NCBI GenBank assembly: GCA_045640525.1
Contig: JAZUFE010000028.1
Span: 1 to 64,000 of the forward strand
From: JAILLW01 sp045640525
GTDB taxonomy: Bacteria; Bacillota; Clostridia; Lachnospirales; Lachnospiraceae
Direction of reading: 5' to 3'
DNA length: 64,000 nucleotides
Numbering within the stretch: the first letter of the stretch is position 1; the number at the start of each line of letters is the position of its first letter. Under the pieces are notes generated by a model that saw nothing but the letters and a program-made list of their open reading frames with translations, did no database searches and had not been told where the DNA came from. Made by a program: the position numbers and the translations under genes. Positions 24,012-33,318 of this stretch are shown in pieces.

Positions 24012-24914
24012 ATGAGCAAAACACAAAAACACCATCATCGCACCTCAGCCGGCGATAAGTTGTTAACAATTTTTGTAGTAGTATTTATGATAGTATTCGT
24101 GTTATTCACGTTATATCCGGTAATCAATACGGTTGCACTTTCATTTAACGATGGTATTGATGCCGTAAGAGGCGGTATTTATCTGTGGCCTCGAAAGTTC
24201 GCAACCAAGAACTACGAAACGGTGCTTGGCATGCAGAACCTTTGGACAGGTGCTAAGATTACCGTACTAAGAACAGTAATAGGAACCTTGACTTCATTGG
24301 TTGTTAATGCATTGGTTGCATTCGTAATAAGCCGTAAGAGATTCTTGTTTAAATCAGGATTCTCACTTTTCTGGGTTATCACAATGTATGTTAACGGTGG
24401 ATTGATTCCTACATTCATTCTCTTCAAGAGTTTGGGATTAACAAGCAGTTTCAATGTATATTGGATTCCCGGTATGGTCGGAGCATTCAACATCCTTGTT
24501 CTTAGAACGTATATGTTGGGATTGCCCGACAGTTTGGAAGAATCGGCACAGTTGGACGGTGCAGGATACCTTACAATTTTCGCACGTATCACATCTCCTT
24601 TGTGTAAACCGGTTTATGCAACAGTTGCGCTGTTTGTAGCTGTAGGTCAGTGGAACTCATGGTTCGATGCAATGCTGTATAACCGTATGAAGACAGAGTT
24701 TACAACACTTCAGTACGAACTTATGAAATTGCTTAGTTCCGTTATGCAGCAAAGCGGAAGCGCCGATAATGCCAAGTACGGAACCGATGCCATTACACCC
24801 ATGACAATTCGTGCAGCGGCAACCGTTGTTACAATGTTACCTATCATTTGCCTGTATCCTTTCTTGCAAAGATATTTCGTAACAGGACTTACAATCGGTG
24901 GTGTAAAAGAATAA
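24012..24914 (+). CDS. Sugar ABC transporter permease (YtcP/LplC type)
   Basis: The 300-residue protein is the second permease, with about six membrane helices and EAA loop LEESAQLDGAGYLTIFARI; the C-terminus FVTGLTIGGVKE is typical of the YtcP group. It follows its partner after 12 bases with an aggaggagg ribosome binding site, and is the last gene before a strong terminator. Confidence 0.92.
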   Translation: MSKTQKHHHRTSAGDKLLTIFVVVFMIVFVLFTLYPVINTVALSFNDGIDAVRGGIYLWPRKFATKNYETVLGMQNLWTGAKITVLRTVIGTLTSLVVNALVAFVISRKRFLFKSGFSLFWVITMYVNGGLIPTFILFKSLGLTSSFNVYWIPGMVGAFNILVLRTYMLGLPDSLEESAQLDGAGYLTIFARITSPLCKPVYATVALFVAVGQWNSWFDAMLYNRMKTEFTTLQYELMKLLSSVMQQSGSADNAKYGTDAITPMTIRAAATVVTMLPIICLYPFLQRYFVTGLTIGGVKE

Positions 24915-24930
24915 TATGATTTATATTGCG

Positions 24931-24960
24931 GGAGCATATCGAAAGATATGCTCCTTTTTT
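24931..24960 (+). terminator. Rho-independent terminator
   Basis: ggagcatatc (24931-24940) and gatatgctcc (24945-24954) form a perfect 10-bp stem closed by a GAAA tetraloop and followed by six T. It ends the transporter operon. Confidence 0.95.
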
Positions 24961-24991
24961 AGCAAAAAATGATAAGCGTATGAGCAAAAAT

Positions 24992-25019
24992 TTGAGTGCG
25001 ATTATTGCGTTTTTATGTT
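24992..25019 (+). promoter_or_regulatory. Possible promoter of the xylulokinase gene
   Basis: TTGAGT (24992-24997) and TATGTT (25014-25019) are 16 bases apart. Just downstream an inverted repeat, ataaagt/actttat (25038-25044/25050-25056), lies in the leader and could be an operator. Confidence 0.35.
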
Positions 25020-25091
25020 AGTTTTAGAATGACGCGGATAAAGTCAAAAACTTTATTCGGATACAGGTATTAATTTCGAAAGGAGTTACAA

Positions 25092-26567
25092 ATGTTATAC
25101 ATCGGTGTTGATTTGGGTACATCCGCAGTTAAGTTGTTGCTTATGGATGGTACCGGTAAGATTCAAAAAATCGTATCAAAGGAATATCCTTTATATTTCC
25201 CCAATCCGGGATGGTCTGAGCAAAAGCCGGAAGATTGGTGGACTCAGGTTAAGGAAGGAATTAAAGAACTTACGGCAGAAGCAGATAAGTCTCAGGTAGC
25301 CGGAATCAGTTTCGGAGGACAGATGCATGGTCTCGTTGTTTTGGACGAGAATGATAATGTTATTCGCCCTGCATTACTTTGGAATGACGGAAGAACAACC
25401 GAAGAGACGGATTACCTTAATAGCGTGATCGGTAAAGATAAACTTTCCGAATATACAGCAAATATTGCATTTACAGGATTTACGGCTCCCAAGATTCTTT
25501 GGATTAAGAATAAAGAGCCCGAGAATTTCAAGAAAATCAAAAAGATTATGCTTCCTAAGGACTATATTGCTTATATGCTTTCGGGAGTTAACTGTACAGA
25601 TTATTCGGACGCATCCGGAATGCTTCTTCTCGATGTTAAGAATAAGTGCTGGTCGGATAAGATGTGTGAAATATGCGGAATAACCAAGGATATGCTTCCT
25701 AAGTTGTTCGAAAGCTATGAAGCTGTCGGAACATTGAAAGATGATGTTGCCAAGGAACTTGGATTGCCTGCAACATGTAAGGTTGTGGCAGGAGCAGGCG
25801 ACAATGCTGCAGCAGCAGTAGGAACAGGAACTGTCGGCGACGGAATGTGCAACATTTCACTTGGTACATCCGGAACAATATTTATTTCTTCCAAGAATTT
25901 CGGAGTTGATCAGAACAATGCTTTACACGCATTTGCCCATGCAGACGGTGCATATCACCTTATGGGATGTATGCTTTCTGCAGCATCATGCAACAAGTGG
26001 TGGATGGAAGAAATTTGCAATACCAAAGAATATGCTAAAGAGCAGGAACCTATTACAGAAGATAAACTCGGTAATAACCATGTATATTTCCTGCCGTACT
26101 TAATGGGAGAGCGTTCTCCTCATAATAATCCCAATGCAAGAGGAACATTTATCGGACTTACAATGGACAATTCAAGAGCCGATATGACACAGGCTGTTTT
26201 GGAAGGTGTTGCTTTTGCTTTAAGAGATTCATTTGAAGTTGCCAAGAGTCTCGGCATTAAGATTGAAAGAACCAAGATTTGCGGCGGCGGTGCTAAATCA
26301 CCTTTGTGGAAAAAGATGATAGCCAATATCCTTAACGTTAAGGTTGATGTAATAGAATCAGAGGAAGGTCCTGCACTCGGCGGAGCTATGCTTGCTGCGG
26401 TTGCCTGTGGTGAATATGGCAGTGTTGAAGAGGCTGCATCAAAGATCGTTAAGATCATTGATACGGTTGAACCCACACCGGAACTCGTATCGCGTTACGA
26501 GGCAAGATATAACCAGTTTAAGCAGATTTATCCTGCTTGCAAGCCTGTCTTTGATGTAATAAAATAG
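25092..26567 (+). CDS. xylB: Xylulokinase
   Basis: The 491-residue protein is a FGGY-family kinase with the phosphate-binding start IGVDLGTSAVKLLLMD, the substrate motif GGQMHGLVVLD, LLWNDGRT, and the second nucleotide-binding motif ISLGTSGTIF. It phosphorylates D-xylulose to xylulose 5-phosphate for the pentose phosphate or phosphoketolase routes. It directly precedes a sugar isomerase gene in the same direction, giving the isomerase/kinase pair needed to use xylose released by the upstream enzymes. Good gaaaggag site before the ATG. Confidence 0.92.
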   Translation: MLYIGVDLGTSAVKLLLMDGTGKIQKIVSKEYPLYFPNPGWSEQKPEDWWTQVKEGIKELTAEADKSQVAGISFGGQMHGLVVLDENDNVIRPALLWNDGRTTEETDYLNSVIGKDKLSEYTANIAFTGFTAPKILWIKNKEPENFKKIKKIMLPKDYIAYMLSGVNCTDYSDASGMLLLDVKNKCWSDKMCEICGITKDMLPKLFESYEAVGTLKDDVAKELGLPATCKVVAGAGDNAAAAVGTGTVGDGMCNISLGTSGTIFISSKNFGVDQNNALHAFAHADGAYHLMGCMLSAASCNKWWMEEICNTKEYAKEQEPITEDKLGNNHVYFLPYLMGERSPHNNPNARGTFIGLTMDNSRADMTQAVLEGVAFALRDSFEVAKSLGIKIERTKICGGGAKSPLWKKMIANILNVKVDVIESEEGPALGGAMLAAVACGEYGSVEEAASKIVKIIDTVEPTPELVSRYEARYNQFKQIYPACKPVFDVIK

Positions 26568-26611
26568 TTAAAGGGTTTGGACAAGAACATTCATTTTAAG
26601 GAGGATTACTA

Positions 26612-28087
26612 ATGAAAAACATTCCTGTAGTGAAATTGGGAATTATTGCGGTTAGCCGTGACTGCTTCCCGATTCAGTTATCAGAAAAACGTCGTAGTGC
26701 CATTAAGGCAGCTTACAAGGGAGAAATGTATGAGTGCCCTGTAACTGTAGAAAACGAAAAAGATATGCTTAAGGCAGTTGAGGACGTTAACAAGGCTGAG
26801 TGTAATGCACTCGTTGTTTTCCTTGGAAACTTCGGTCCTGAAACTCCCGAGACATTGATCGCTAAGAATTTCGACGGCCCTTGCATGTTCGTTGCAGCAG
26901 CTGAGGGTGACGGCGACATGATCGATGGCAGAGGAGATGCATATTGCGGTATGCTCAACTGCTCATATAACCTTGGTATGCGTCATCTTAAGGGATATAT
27001 CCCTGAGTATCCTGTTGGTACAGCAGATGATATTGCTAAGATGATTGGTGATTTCGTTCCCGTAGCTCGTGCAATTATCGGTGTTAAGAACCTTAAGATT
27101 ATTACTTTCGGTCCTCGTCCTCAGGATTTCTTTGCTTGTAACGCACCTATCAAGGGATTATATGAACTTGGCGTTGAAATCGAAGAAAATTCAGAGCTTG
27201 ACCTTCTTGTTTCTTACAAGGAGCATGCTAACGATCCCCGTATCCCTGCTATCTGCGAAGATATGGCTAAGGAAATGGGTGAAGGTAAGTATTATGATGA
27301 CCTTAACGCTCGTATGGCACAGTTCGAACTTACACTTCTTGACTGGGCAGAGAACCACAAGGGTTCACGCAAGTATGTTGCATTTGCTGACAAGTGCTGG
27401 CCTGCATTCCCTTCACAGTTCGGTTTCGAACCTTGCTATGTAAACAGCCGTCTCGTAAGCCAGGGTTATCCTGTTTCTTGCGAAGTTGATGTTTACGGTG
27501 CATTGAGTGAGTATATCGGTATGTGTGTATCAGAAGACGCTGTTACATTGCTTGATATCAATAACTCTGTTCCTCAGTACATTTATGATGAAGATATTAA
27601 GGGCAAATACAATTGCAAGCTTACAGATAGATTCATGGGCTTCCACTGCGGAAATACACCTCAGTGTAAGATGTGCTCAGATCGTGCTATCAAGTATCAG
27701 CTTATCCAGCACAGAGTTCTTGAGCCCGCAGGTTCAGATCCTGATATCTCAAGAGGTACTCTTGAAGGCGATATCGCTGCAAGTGATATTACATTCTATC
27801 GTTTACAGTGCAACTCTGACGGTGAACTTGTTTCTTACATTGCAGAAGGTGAAGTTCTTGATGTAGCTACACGTTCATTCGGTGGTATCGGTATTTTCGC
27901 TATTCCAGAGATGGGACGTTTCTATCGTCACGTTTTGGTTGAGAAGAGATATCCTCACCACGGTGCTGTTGCATTCGGACATTACGGAAAGTTGTTATAC
28001 GAAGTATTCAAGTTCTTCGGAATTAAGGACATCGGCTATAATCAGCCTGCTTCAATGCCTTATCCTACAGAGAATCCTTTCGCATAA
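26612..28087 (+). CDS. FucI/AraA-superfamily isomerase, possible xylose or arabinose isomerase
   Basis: The 491-residue protein belongs to the L-fucose/L-arabinose isomerase-like group (three-domain fold; segments KYVAFADKCWPAFPSQFG, VSCEVDVYGALSEYIGM and FMGFHCGNTPQCKMC match that group by general look). It is not a TIM-barrel xylose isomerase (XylA). Its place 44 bases after xylulokinase and the absence of xylA from the locus suggest that it makes a ketopentose for XylB; the true substrate (D-xylose, L-arabinose, another aldose) is not fixed by sequence. Codon choice is highly restricted, as in groEL and the transporter lipoprotein, so it is probably very highly expressed. Confidence 0.75.
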   Translation: MKNIPVVKLGIIAVSRDCFPIQLSEKRRSAIKAAYKGEMYECPVTVENEKDMLKAVEDVNKAECNALVVFLGNFGPETPETLIAKNFDGPCMFVAAAEGDGDMIDGRGDAYCGMLNCSYNLGMRHLKGYIPEYPVGTADDIAKMIGDFVPVARAIIGVKNLKIITFGPRPQDFFACNAPIKGLYELGVEIEENSELDLLVSYKEHANDPRIPAICEDMAKEMGEGKYYDDLNARMAQFELTLLDWAENHKGSRKYVAFADKCWPAFPSQFGFEPCYVNSRLVSQGYPVSCEVDVYGALSEYIGMCVSEDAVTLLDINNSVPQYIYDEDIKGKYNCKLTDRFMGFHCGNTPQCKMCSDRAIKYQLIQHRVLEPAGSDPDISRGTLEGDIAASDITFYRLQCNSDGELVSYIAEGEVLDVATRSFGGIGIFAIPEMGRFYRHVLVEKRYPHHGAVAFGHYGKLLYEVFKFFGIKDIGYNQPASMPYPTENPFA

Positions 28088-28122
28088 TATACAGCGTATA
28101 GATATGATTTGATAATTAAAAG

Positions 28123-28161
28123 CAGGAGGCCTTTGCATATGGCAAAGCCTCCTGTATTTTT
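28123..28161 (+). terminator. Rho-independent terminator
   Basis: caggaggcctttgc (28123-28136) pairs with gcaaagcctcctg (28142-28154), one bulged base, then tatttttg. It ends the xylulokinase/isomerase unit. Confidence 0.85.
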
Positions 28162-28188
28162 GTGAACGCCGGCCCAATGTGGTATACT
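28160..28188 (+). promoter_or_regulatory. Sigma-A promoter with extended -10
   Basis: TTGTGA (28160-28165), 17-base spacer, TATACT (28183-28188) with TG at 28180-28181. Drives the MATE exporter gene and probably the acyltransferase and ybeY. Confidence 0.75.
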
Positions 28189-28226
28189 AGGTGCGGTTGA
28201 TATTAAAATATGGGAAATGATGGATT

Positions 28227-29576
28227 ATGAGTAATACAAACACTATGGCAAAGGATTTGACGCAAGGAAGCGTACCTAAGCTGCTTTTACGCTTTGCGGC
28301 TCCTTTGTTTGCCTCTAACGCTCTTCAGGCAATTTATAACGTAGTAGACATGATAGTGGTCGGACAGGTAGTCGGCGGTGCCGGAATGTCTGCGGTTGCA
28401 GTGGGCGGAAACATACTGAGTATTTTGAATTTTATAGTTATGGGATTTGCAGGAGCCGGACAGATTATCATTGCGCGTTCTGTCGGTCAAAAGGATTCAC
28501 AGGAAGTTAAGAAGACAATCGGAACAATGTTCACACTTTTGCTATCGGCTGCCATCGTGATGTCGGTAGTATGTTTCTTTTGCAGAACGTGGTTATTGAA
28601 TCTTGTTAATACTCCCCAGGAGTCTTACGCGTACACCATGGATTATACATTGGTCTGTATGGTCGGTCTTGTTTTCATATATGGATATAACATAGTCAGC
28701 GCAATTATGAGAGGGATGGGTGACTCCAAGCGCCCGTTCATGTTCGTGGCAATAGCGTCCGTAATTAACATTGTATTGGATATTCTTTTCACGGCAGTAC
28801 TCGGAATGGAAGTACGGGGTGCTGCACTTGCTACAGTAATCGGACAAGGCGTAAGCTTTGTGTTCGCCATGTCATATTTTTATAAGCATAAAGAGGCATT
28901 TGGATTTGACTTTAAGCTAAGAAGCTTCATACCGAATCGTAACACAATTAAGAAATTGTGTGCACTGGGAATTCCCATGGCAATTCAGTCTGCTGCGATT
29001 ACAATATCAATGACAGTAGTGGCTGCGTGGGTTAATTCGTTTGGAGTTGTGGCTTCCGCCTGCGCAGGAGTTTTGAATAAGCTTAATACGCTGGTCGGTA
29101 TATTGAGTCAGTCACTTACGACGGCTGCAGGTTCCATGGTAGGTCAGAATTTGGGAGCAGGTAAATATAAACGTATTCCGCAGATTCTTATTTCTACTGT
29201 GCTCTCTACGTTAGCGGTAATCTCGATATATGTTGTTGTGCTTGTGGCTTTTCCGGAAATGATGGTTGGCTTGTTTACGAGCGATACGACTATTTTGGCG
29301 AGTGCGGCTATGATAATTTTACCAAGCGTAATAAACGCATTTGGTGCTGTTTCCAGATCGTTTGCATTTGCAATTATTAACGGGTCCGGTAATTCCAAAC
29401 TTAATTTGTTAGTGGCTATTATTGACGGAATGTTGGCCAGAATACTTCTTGCATATATTCTTGGATGGAAGGCGGGAATGGGTCCGCAGGGATTTTGGAT
29501 GGGAGATGCACTTGCCGGATTTGTACCGTTCCTTATAGGTTTCAGTTATTTTATATCGGGGAAATGGAAAAAGTAA
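28227..29576 (+). CDS. MATE-family multidrug/sodium antiporter
   Basis: The 449-residue protein has about 12 membrane helices in two halves, with the MATE pattern LLLRFAAPLFASNALQAIYNVVDMIVVGQ near the start and the related repeat LCALGIPMAIQSAAITISM in the second half. MATE proteins export cationic compounds using Na+ or H+. The substrate is unknown. It has its own promoter and is followed after 17 bases by the acyltransferase gene. Confidence 0.92.
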   Translation: MSNTNTMAKDLTQGSVPKLLLRFAAPLFASNALQAIYNVVDMIVVGQVVGGAGMSAVAVGGNILSILNFIVMGFAGAGQIIIARSVGQKDSQEVKKTIGTMFTLLLSAAIVMSVVCFFCRTWLLNLVNTPQESYAYTMDYTLVCMVGLVFIYGYNIVSAIMRGMGDSKRPFMFVAIASVINIVLDILFTAVLGMEVRGAALATVIGQGVSFVFAMSYFYKHKEAFGFDFKLRSFIPNRNTIKKLCALGIPMAIQSAAITISMTVVAAWVNSFGVVASACAGVLNKLNTLVGILSQSLTTAAGSMVGQNLGAGKYKRIPQILISTVLSTLAVISIYVVVLVAFPEMMVGLFTSDTTILASAAMIILPSVINAFGAVSRSFAFAIINGSGNSKLNLLVAIIDGMLARILLAYILGWKAGMGPQGFWMGDALAGFVPFLIGFSYFISGKWKK

Positions 29577-29593
29577 TTATTGGAGGATAATAC

Positions 29594-30664
29594 ATGAGGG
29601 TACGAAATTCATTTTTGGAATTAATGCGCTTTGTGTTTTGCATAGTTATATTTTTGCATCACAGCGGATTTTTGGTTGCCGGTGATGAGAAATACCCGTT
29701 TAAGGCGGCCGGATTCTTTGCAGTGGAGTTTTTCTTTATCTTGACCGGCGCATTGAGTCTTAAGCATGCAAGAGAAAAGATTAACCGTGATTCGGACATG
29801 AAAAACGGTGTTATGAAATATTCCATGTCATATACAATATCGAAACTTAAGCGTGTATTCCCCTATGCATTGACGGGAATAGTTCTCACATATATTTGGT
29901 ATTTCGTACAGGCGGATTATTCTAACGGAATTAAAGATGTGGTATTCGGAAGATGGAATATCATATATGAAATTCTCTTTTTGCCGATGAGTGGGGTTAT
30001 GGATGTTAACCTGAATTCGTTCCTTAATTCGCCTTTGTGGTATTTGTCGGTGTTGCTTTTGATTCTGCCGCTTGTAATGTACATAGCAATTAAATTTGAA
30101 GATGTATTTGATAATTATTTGTGCTGGATTCTTCCTTTGGTACTGCATGGGTTATTAATTAAACTGTACGGTAACATAGGCAATTGGGGCGAATATACCG
30201 GAATAGCATATTCGGCAGTTTTCAGAGGTTTTGCGGATTTACTGCTTGGATGTGCGGCTTATCTGCTCGGAGTGGCATTGTATAAAAAACTTACCAAACT
30301 GAGTGTTATACTTACAGTGGCTGAAATAGGAATGTATCTTTTTGCCATCTATACATTTAATACCAATGTGGACGGATATACTTATGAATTCGCAATTTTG
30401 ATACTGACGGTGGCGGTAGGTATATCTTTGTCGGGAACCACCTATACATCAAGATTGTCGGGAAAATTTTTCGAACATTTGGGCAAGCTGAGTCTTCCGA
30501 TGTATTGCCTGCACTGGCCGATATATAAATTTGTCTCGGAGTTTGATGCAGGATGGGGATATTCGGCAGGAGTACTGTTGGCATTGGTAATGTGTATATG
30601 TTTATCCGAATGCCTGATATATACGATTGAGAGAACTCAAAGGAGATTGAAGGTTACCAAATGA
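29594..30664 (+). CDS. Membrane acyltransferase (acyltransferase 3 family)
   Basis: The 356-residue protein starts NSFLELMRFVFCIVIFLHH, the typical first helix of acyltransferase 3 proteins with the conserved R and H, and has about ten membrane helices; AVEFFFILTG is the second family motif. Such enzymes O-acylate sugars of surface or exported polymers. The substrate is not indicated by its neighbours. The stop overlaps the ybeY start (ATGA). Confidence 0.88.
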   Translation: MRVRNSFLELMRFVFCIVIFLHHSGFLVAGDEKYPFKAAGFFAVEFFFILTGALSLKHAREKINRDSDMKNGVMKYSMSYTISKLKRVFPYALTGIVLTYIWYFVQADYSNGIKDVVFGRWNIIYEILFLPMSGVMDVNLNSFLNSPLWYLSVLLLILPLVMYIAIKFEDVFDNYLCWILPLVLHGLLIKLYGNIGNWGEYTGIAYSAVFRGFADLLLGCAAYLLGVALYKKLTKLSVILTVAEIGMYLFAIYTFNTNVDGYTYEFAILILTVAVGISLSGTTYTSRLSGKFFEHLGKLSLPMYCLHWPIYKFVSEFDAGWGYSAGVLLALVMCICLSECLIYTIERTQRRLKVTK

Positions 30665-31155
30665 TAAATTTTGAAAACGAAGTACAATTTGAAACGGCGT
30701 TTGATTTGGAACAGGTTGCCAACATGGTCTGCGACGAGGTACTTAGGGAGGAAAATTGCCCGTATCTTTGCGAGGTTGATTTGCTGATAACGGATTCGGA
30801 AACCGTGCGTGAAATTAATTCTGAATACCGGTCCATTGACAATACTACGGATGTGCTGAGCTTCCCCAATGTGGATTGGACCACTCCTGCAGACTATGAG
30901 TGTGAGTCGTTCAATGACGAACTGCTGGTTGACCCGGATACCGAATTGCTGATGCTTGGTCAGATTATTCTGAACAAAGATAGGATATTGTCGCAGGCTG
31001 AAGAGTACGGACATTCCGTTAAGCGTGAGTATGCATTCTTGATAGCTCACAGTATGTTGCATTTATTGGGCTATGATCATATGGATGATGAAGAACGCAA
31101 GGTTATGGAAGATAAGCAGAGGAAATATCTTGAAAATCTTGGTATAGGAAGATAG
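30661..31155 (+). CDS. ybeY: Endoribonuclease YbeY
   Basis: The 164-residue protein has the UPF0054 zinc site H130-x3-H134-x5-H140 (AHSMLHLLGYDH) and the upstream TTDVLSFP motif. YbeY processes rRNA 3' ends and takes part in ribosome quality control. Its ATG overlaps the acyltransferase stop by four bases, so it is translationally coupled to an unrelated gene. It lies just upstream of the groESL promoter. Confidence 0.93.
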   Translation: MINFENEVQFETAFDLEQVANMVCDEVLREENCPYLCEVDLLITDSETVREINSEYRSIDNTTDVLSFPNVDWTTPADYECESFNDELLVDPDTELLMLGQIILNKDRILSQAEEYGHSVKREYAFLIAHSMLHLLGYDHMDDEERKVMEDKQRKYLENLGIGR

Positions 31156-31179
31156 TTTCTTAAAAAATTATAAACTGTA

Positions 31180-31208
31180 TTGCAAACAAAATAGCATAGT
31201 GCTAATAT
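31180..31208 (+). promoter_or_regulatory. groESL sigma-A promoter
   Basis: TTGCAA (31180-31185), 17-base spacer, TAATAT (31203-31208). The CIRCE operator lies just downstream, over the start of transcription. Confidence 0.75.
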
Positions 31209-31221
31209 AGGCAACGTAGGG

Positions 31222-31248
31222 TTAGCACTCAAAAGTTAAGAGTGCTAA
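31222..31248. promoter_or_regulatory. CIRCE operator (HrcA binding site)
   Basis: ttagcactc, nine bases, gagtgctaa: a perfect match to the CIRCE consensus. HrcA bound here represses groESL until heat shock. hrcA is not in the window. Confidence 0.97.
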
Positions 31249-31304
31249 CAGATACAAAAAGGATAAAGATATCGCAGATATCTTACATAGAAGGAGGCAT
31301 TAAA

Positions 31305-31589
31305 ATGAATTTAATTCCATTAGGTGACAGAGTTGTGCTTAAGCAGCTTGAAGCAGAGGAGACAACCAAATCCGGTATTGTATTACCCGGACAGAATAAG
31401 GAGAAACCCCAGCAGGCAGAAGTAATTGCAGTAGGCCCCGGCGGAGTTGTTGACGGTAAGGAAGTTAAGATGGAAGTTTCTGTAGGAGATCAGGTAATCT
31501 ATTCCAAGTATGCAGGAACAGAAGTTAAGGTTGATGATGTTGAATATATCATCGTTCGTCAGAGCGATGTTTTAGCTATATTAAAGTAA
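31305..31589 (+). CDS. groES: Co-chaperonin GroES
   Basis: The 94-residue protein has the GroES fold landmarks: MNLIPLGDRVVLKQ, the mobile loop EETTKSGIVLPG, and the C-terminal YIIVRQSDVLAILK. It caps the GroEL chamber. The start at 31305 follows aaggagg at 31291-31297; the longer frame from 31242 would begin inside the CIRCE site and is rejected. groEL follows after 13 bases. Confidence 0.97.
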   Translation: MNLIPLGDRVVLKQLEAEETTKSGIVLPGQNKEKPQQAEVIAVGPGGVVDGKEVKMEVSVGDQVIYSKYAGTEVKVDDVEYIIVRQSDVLAILK

Positions 31590-31602
31590 GGAGAGATTAG
31601 TC

Positions 31603-33231
31603 ATGGCAAAAGAGATTAAATACGGTGCGGAAGCACGTGCTGCCCTTGAAGGTGGAGTTAATAAACTGGCTGATACAGTCAGAGTAACATTGGGACCCAA
31701 AGGAAGAAACGTAGTTTTGGATAAGAGCTCCGGCGCTCCGCTGATTACAAATGACGGTGTTACAATCGCCAAAGAAATCGAACTTGAAGATGCATTTGAG
31801 AATATGGGTGCACAGCTTGTTAAAGAAGTTGCAACCAAGACAAATGATGTGGCAGGTGACGGAACAACTACAGCAACAGTCCTTGCACAGGCTATGGTTA
31901 ACAACGGAATTAAGAACCTCGCTGCAGGTGCCAATCCGATTATTCTTCGTAAAGGTATGAAGAAGGCAACAGAGTGCGCGGTAGAGAATATTAAGGCAAT
32001 GAGCTCAACAGTTAACGGCAAAGAGCATATTGCAAGAGTAGCAGCAATTTCCGCAGGTGATGATGAAGTCGGACAGCTTGTTGCCGATGCAATGGAGAAG
32101 GTTTCCAAAGATGGTGTAATTACTATTGAGGAATCAAAGACAATGCTTACGGAACTTGACCTTGTTGAAGGTATGCAGTTTGACAGAGGATATATTTCAG
32201 CATATATGGCTAATGATATGGAGAAGATGGAAGCAAATCTTGATAATCCATACATCCTTATCACAGACAAGAAAATCTCAAACATTCAGGATATTCTTCC
32301 TGTTTTGGAGCAGATTGTTCAGTCAGGAAGCCAGTTGCTTATTATCGCCGAAGATATTGAGGGTGAAGCTTTGACAACTTTGATTGTTAACAAGCTCCGC
32401 GGTACATTCAATGTAGTAGCTGTTAAGGCTCCCGGATATGGTGACAGACGTAAGGCTATGCTTGAAGATATCGCAATATTGACAGGCGGTACAGTTATTT
32501 CGGCAGATCTTGGTCTTGAACTTAAGGAAACAACAATCGATCAGTTAGGTAGAGCTAAATCAGTTAAGGTTCAGAAAGAAAATACAGTCATTGTTGACGG
32601 TGAAGGAAATAAGGAAGCTATTTCCGGAAGAGTTGCTCAGATTAAGCAGCAGATTGAAACAACTACATCTGATTTCGATAAAGAAAAGCTTCAGGAACGT
32701 CTTGCCAAGCTTGCAGGCGGTGTTGCAGTTATCCGCGTAGGTGCTGCTACCGAAACAGAAATGAAGGAAGCCAAGTTAAGACTTGAAGATGCTTTGGCTG
32801 CTACACGTGCGGCAGTAGAAGAAGGTATTGTCTGCGGTGGCGGATCTGCATATATTCATGCGTCTAAAGAAGTTGCCAAGTTGGTTGATTCTCTTGAGGG
32901 AGACGAAAAGACAGGCGCACAGATTATTCTTAAAGCTTTGGAAGCACCTTTGTATTACATTGCAACCAATGCAGGACTTGACGGTTCTGTAATAGTTAAT
33001 AAGGTTCGTGAGAGCGATAAGGGAATCGGTTACGATGCTCTTAAGGATGAATATGTTGACATGGTTAAATCAGGAATTCTTGATCCTGCCAAGGTTACAC
33101 GTTCAGCTCTTCAAAATGCAACATCTGTTGCTTCAACATTGTTGACAACAGAATCGGTTGTTGCAAACATCAAAGAAGATACACCCGCTATGCCTGCAGG
33201 TGCCGGCGCCGGAATGGGTGGGATGTACTAA
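31603..33231 (+). CDS. groEL: Chaperonin GroEL
   Basis: At 542 residues it is full length, with the ATP-site motif DGTTTATVLAQ, the early VTLGPKGRNVVLDKS, and the Gly/Met-rich tail ending GMGGMY. It folds proteins in the cytoplasm together with GroES. Codon use is biased as expected for an abundant protein. The operon is under CIRCE control and ends in a long hairpin. Confidence 0.98.
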   Translation: MAKEIKYGAEARAALEGGVNKLADTVRVTLGPKGRNVVLDKSSGAPLITNDGVTIAKEIELEDAFENMGAQLVKEVATKTNDVAGDGTTTATVLAQAMVNNGIKNLAAGANPIILRKGMKKATECAVENIKAMSSTVNGKEHIARVAAISAGDDEVGQLVADAMEKVSKDGVITIEESKTMLTELDLVEGMQFDRGYISAYMANDMEKMEANLDNPYILITDKKISNIQDILPVLEQIVQSGSQLLIIAEDIEGEALTTLIVNKLRGTFNVVAVKAPGYGDRRKAMLEDIAILTGGTVISADLGLELKETTIDQLGRAKSVKVQKENTVIVDGEGNKEAISGRVAQIKQQIETTTSDFDKEKLQERLAKLAGGVAVIRVGAATETEMKEAKLRLEDALAATRAAVEEGIVCGGGSAYIHASKEVAKLVDSLEGDEKTGAQIILKALEAPLYYIATNAGLDGSVIVNKVRESDKGIGYDALKDEYVDMVKSGILDPAKVTRSALQNATSVASTLLTTESVVANIKEDTPAMPAGAGAGMGGMY

Positions 33232-33245
33232 ATAACGAGCAAAGT

Positions 33246-33307
33246 CATCAGTAATAAGAATGGCCCGCGGGTGCTTGCACACGAGAGGGCCATTTTTATT
33301 ACTGATG
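33246..33307 (+). terminator. Long hairpin terminator after groEL
   Basis: catcagtaataa (33246-33257) pairs perfectly with 33296-33307, then aatggccc (33259-33266) with gggccatt (33287-33294), and a small gtgc/gcac stem at the tip. A T-run lies in the 3' arm. Confidence 0.8.
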
Positions 33308-33318
33308 TTGTGCGACAA

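Noticed and set aside
31581..32285. 234-codon frame antisense to groEL
   Set aside because: Shadow of the biased groEL codons; Ser/Ile-rich product without a ribosome binding site.
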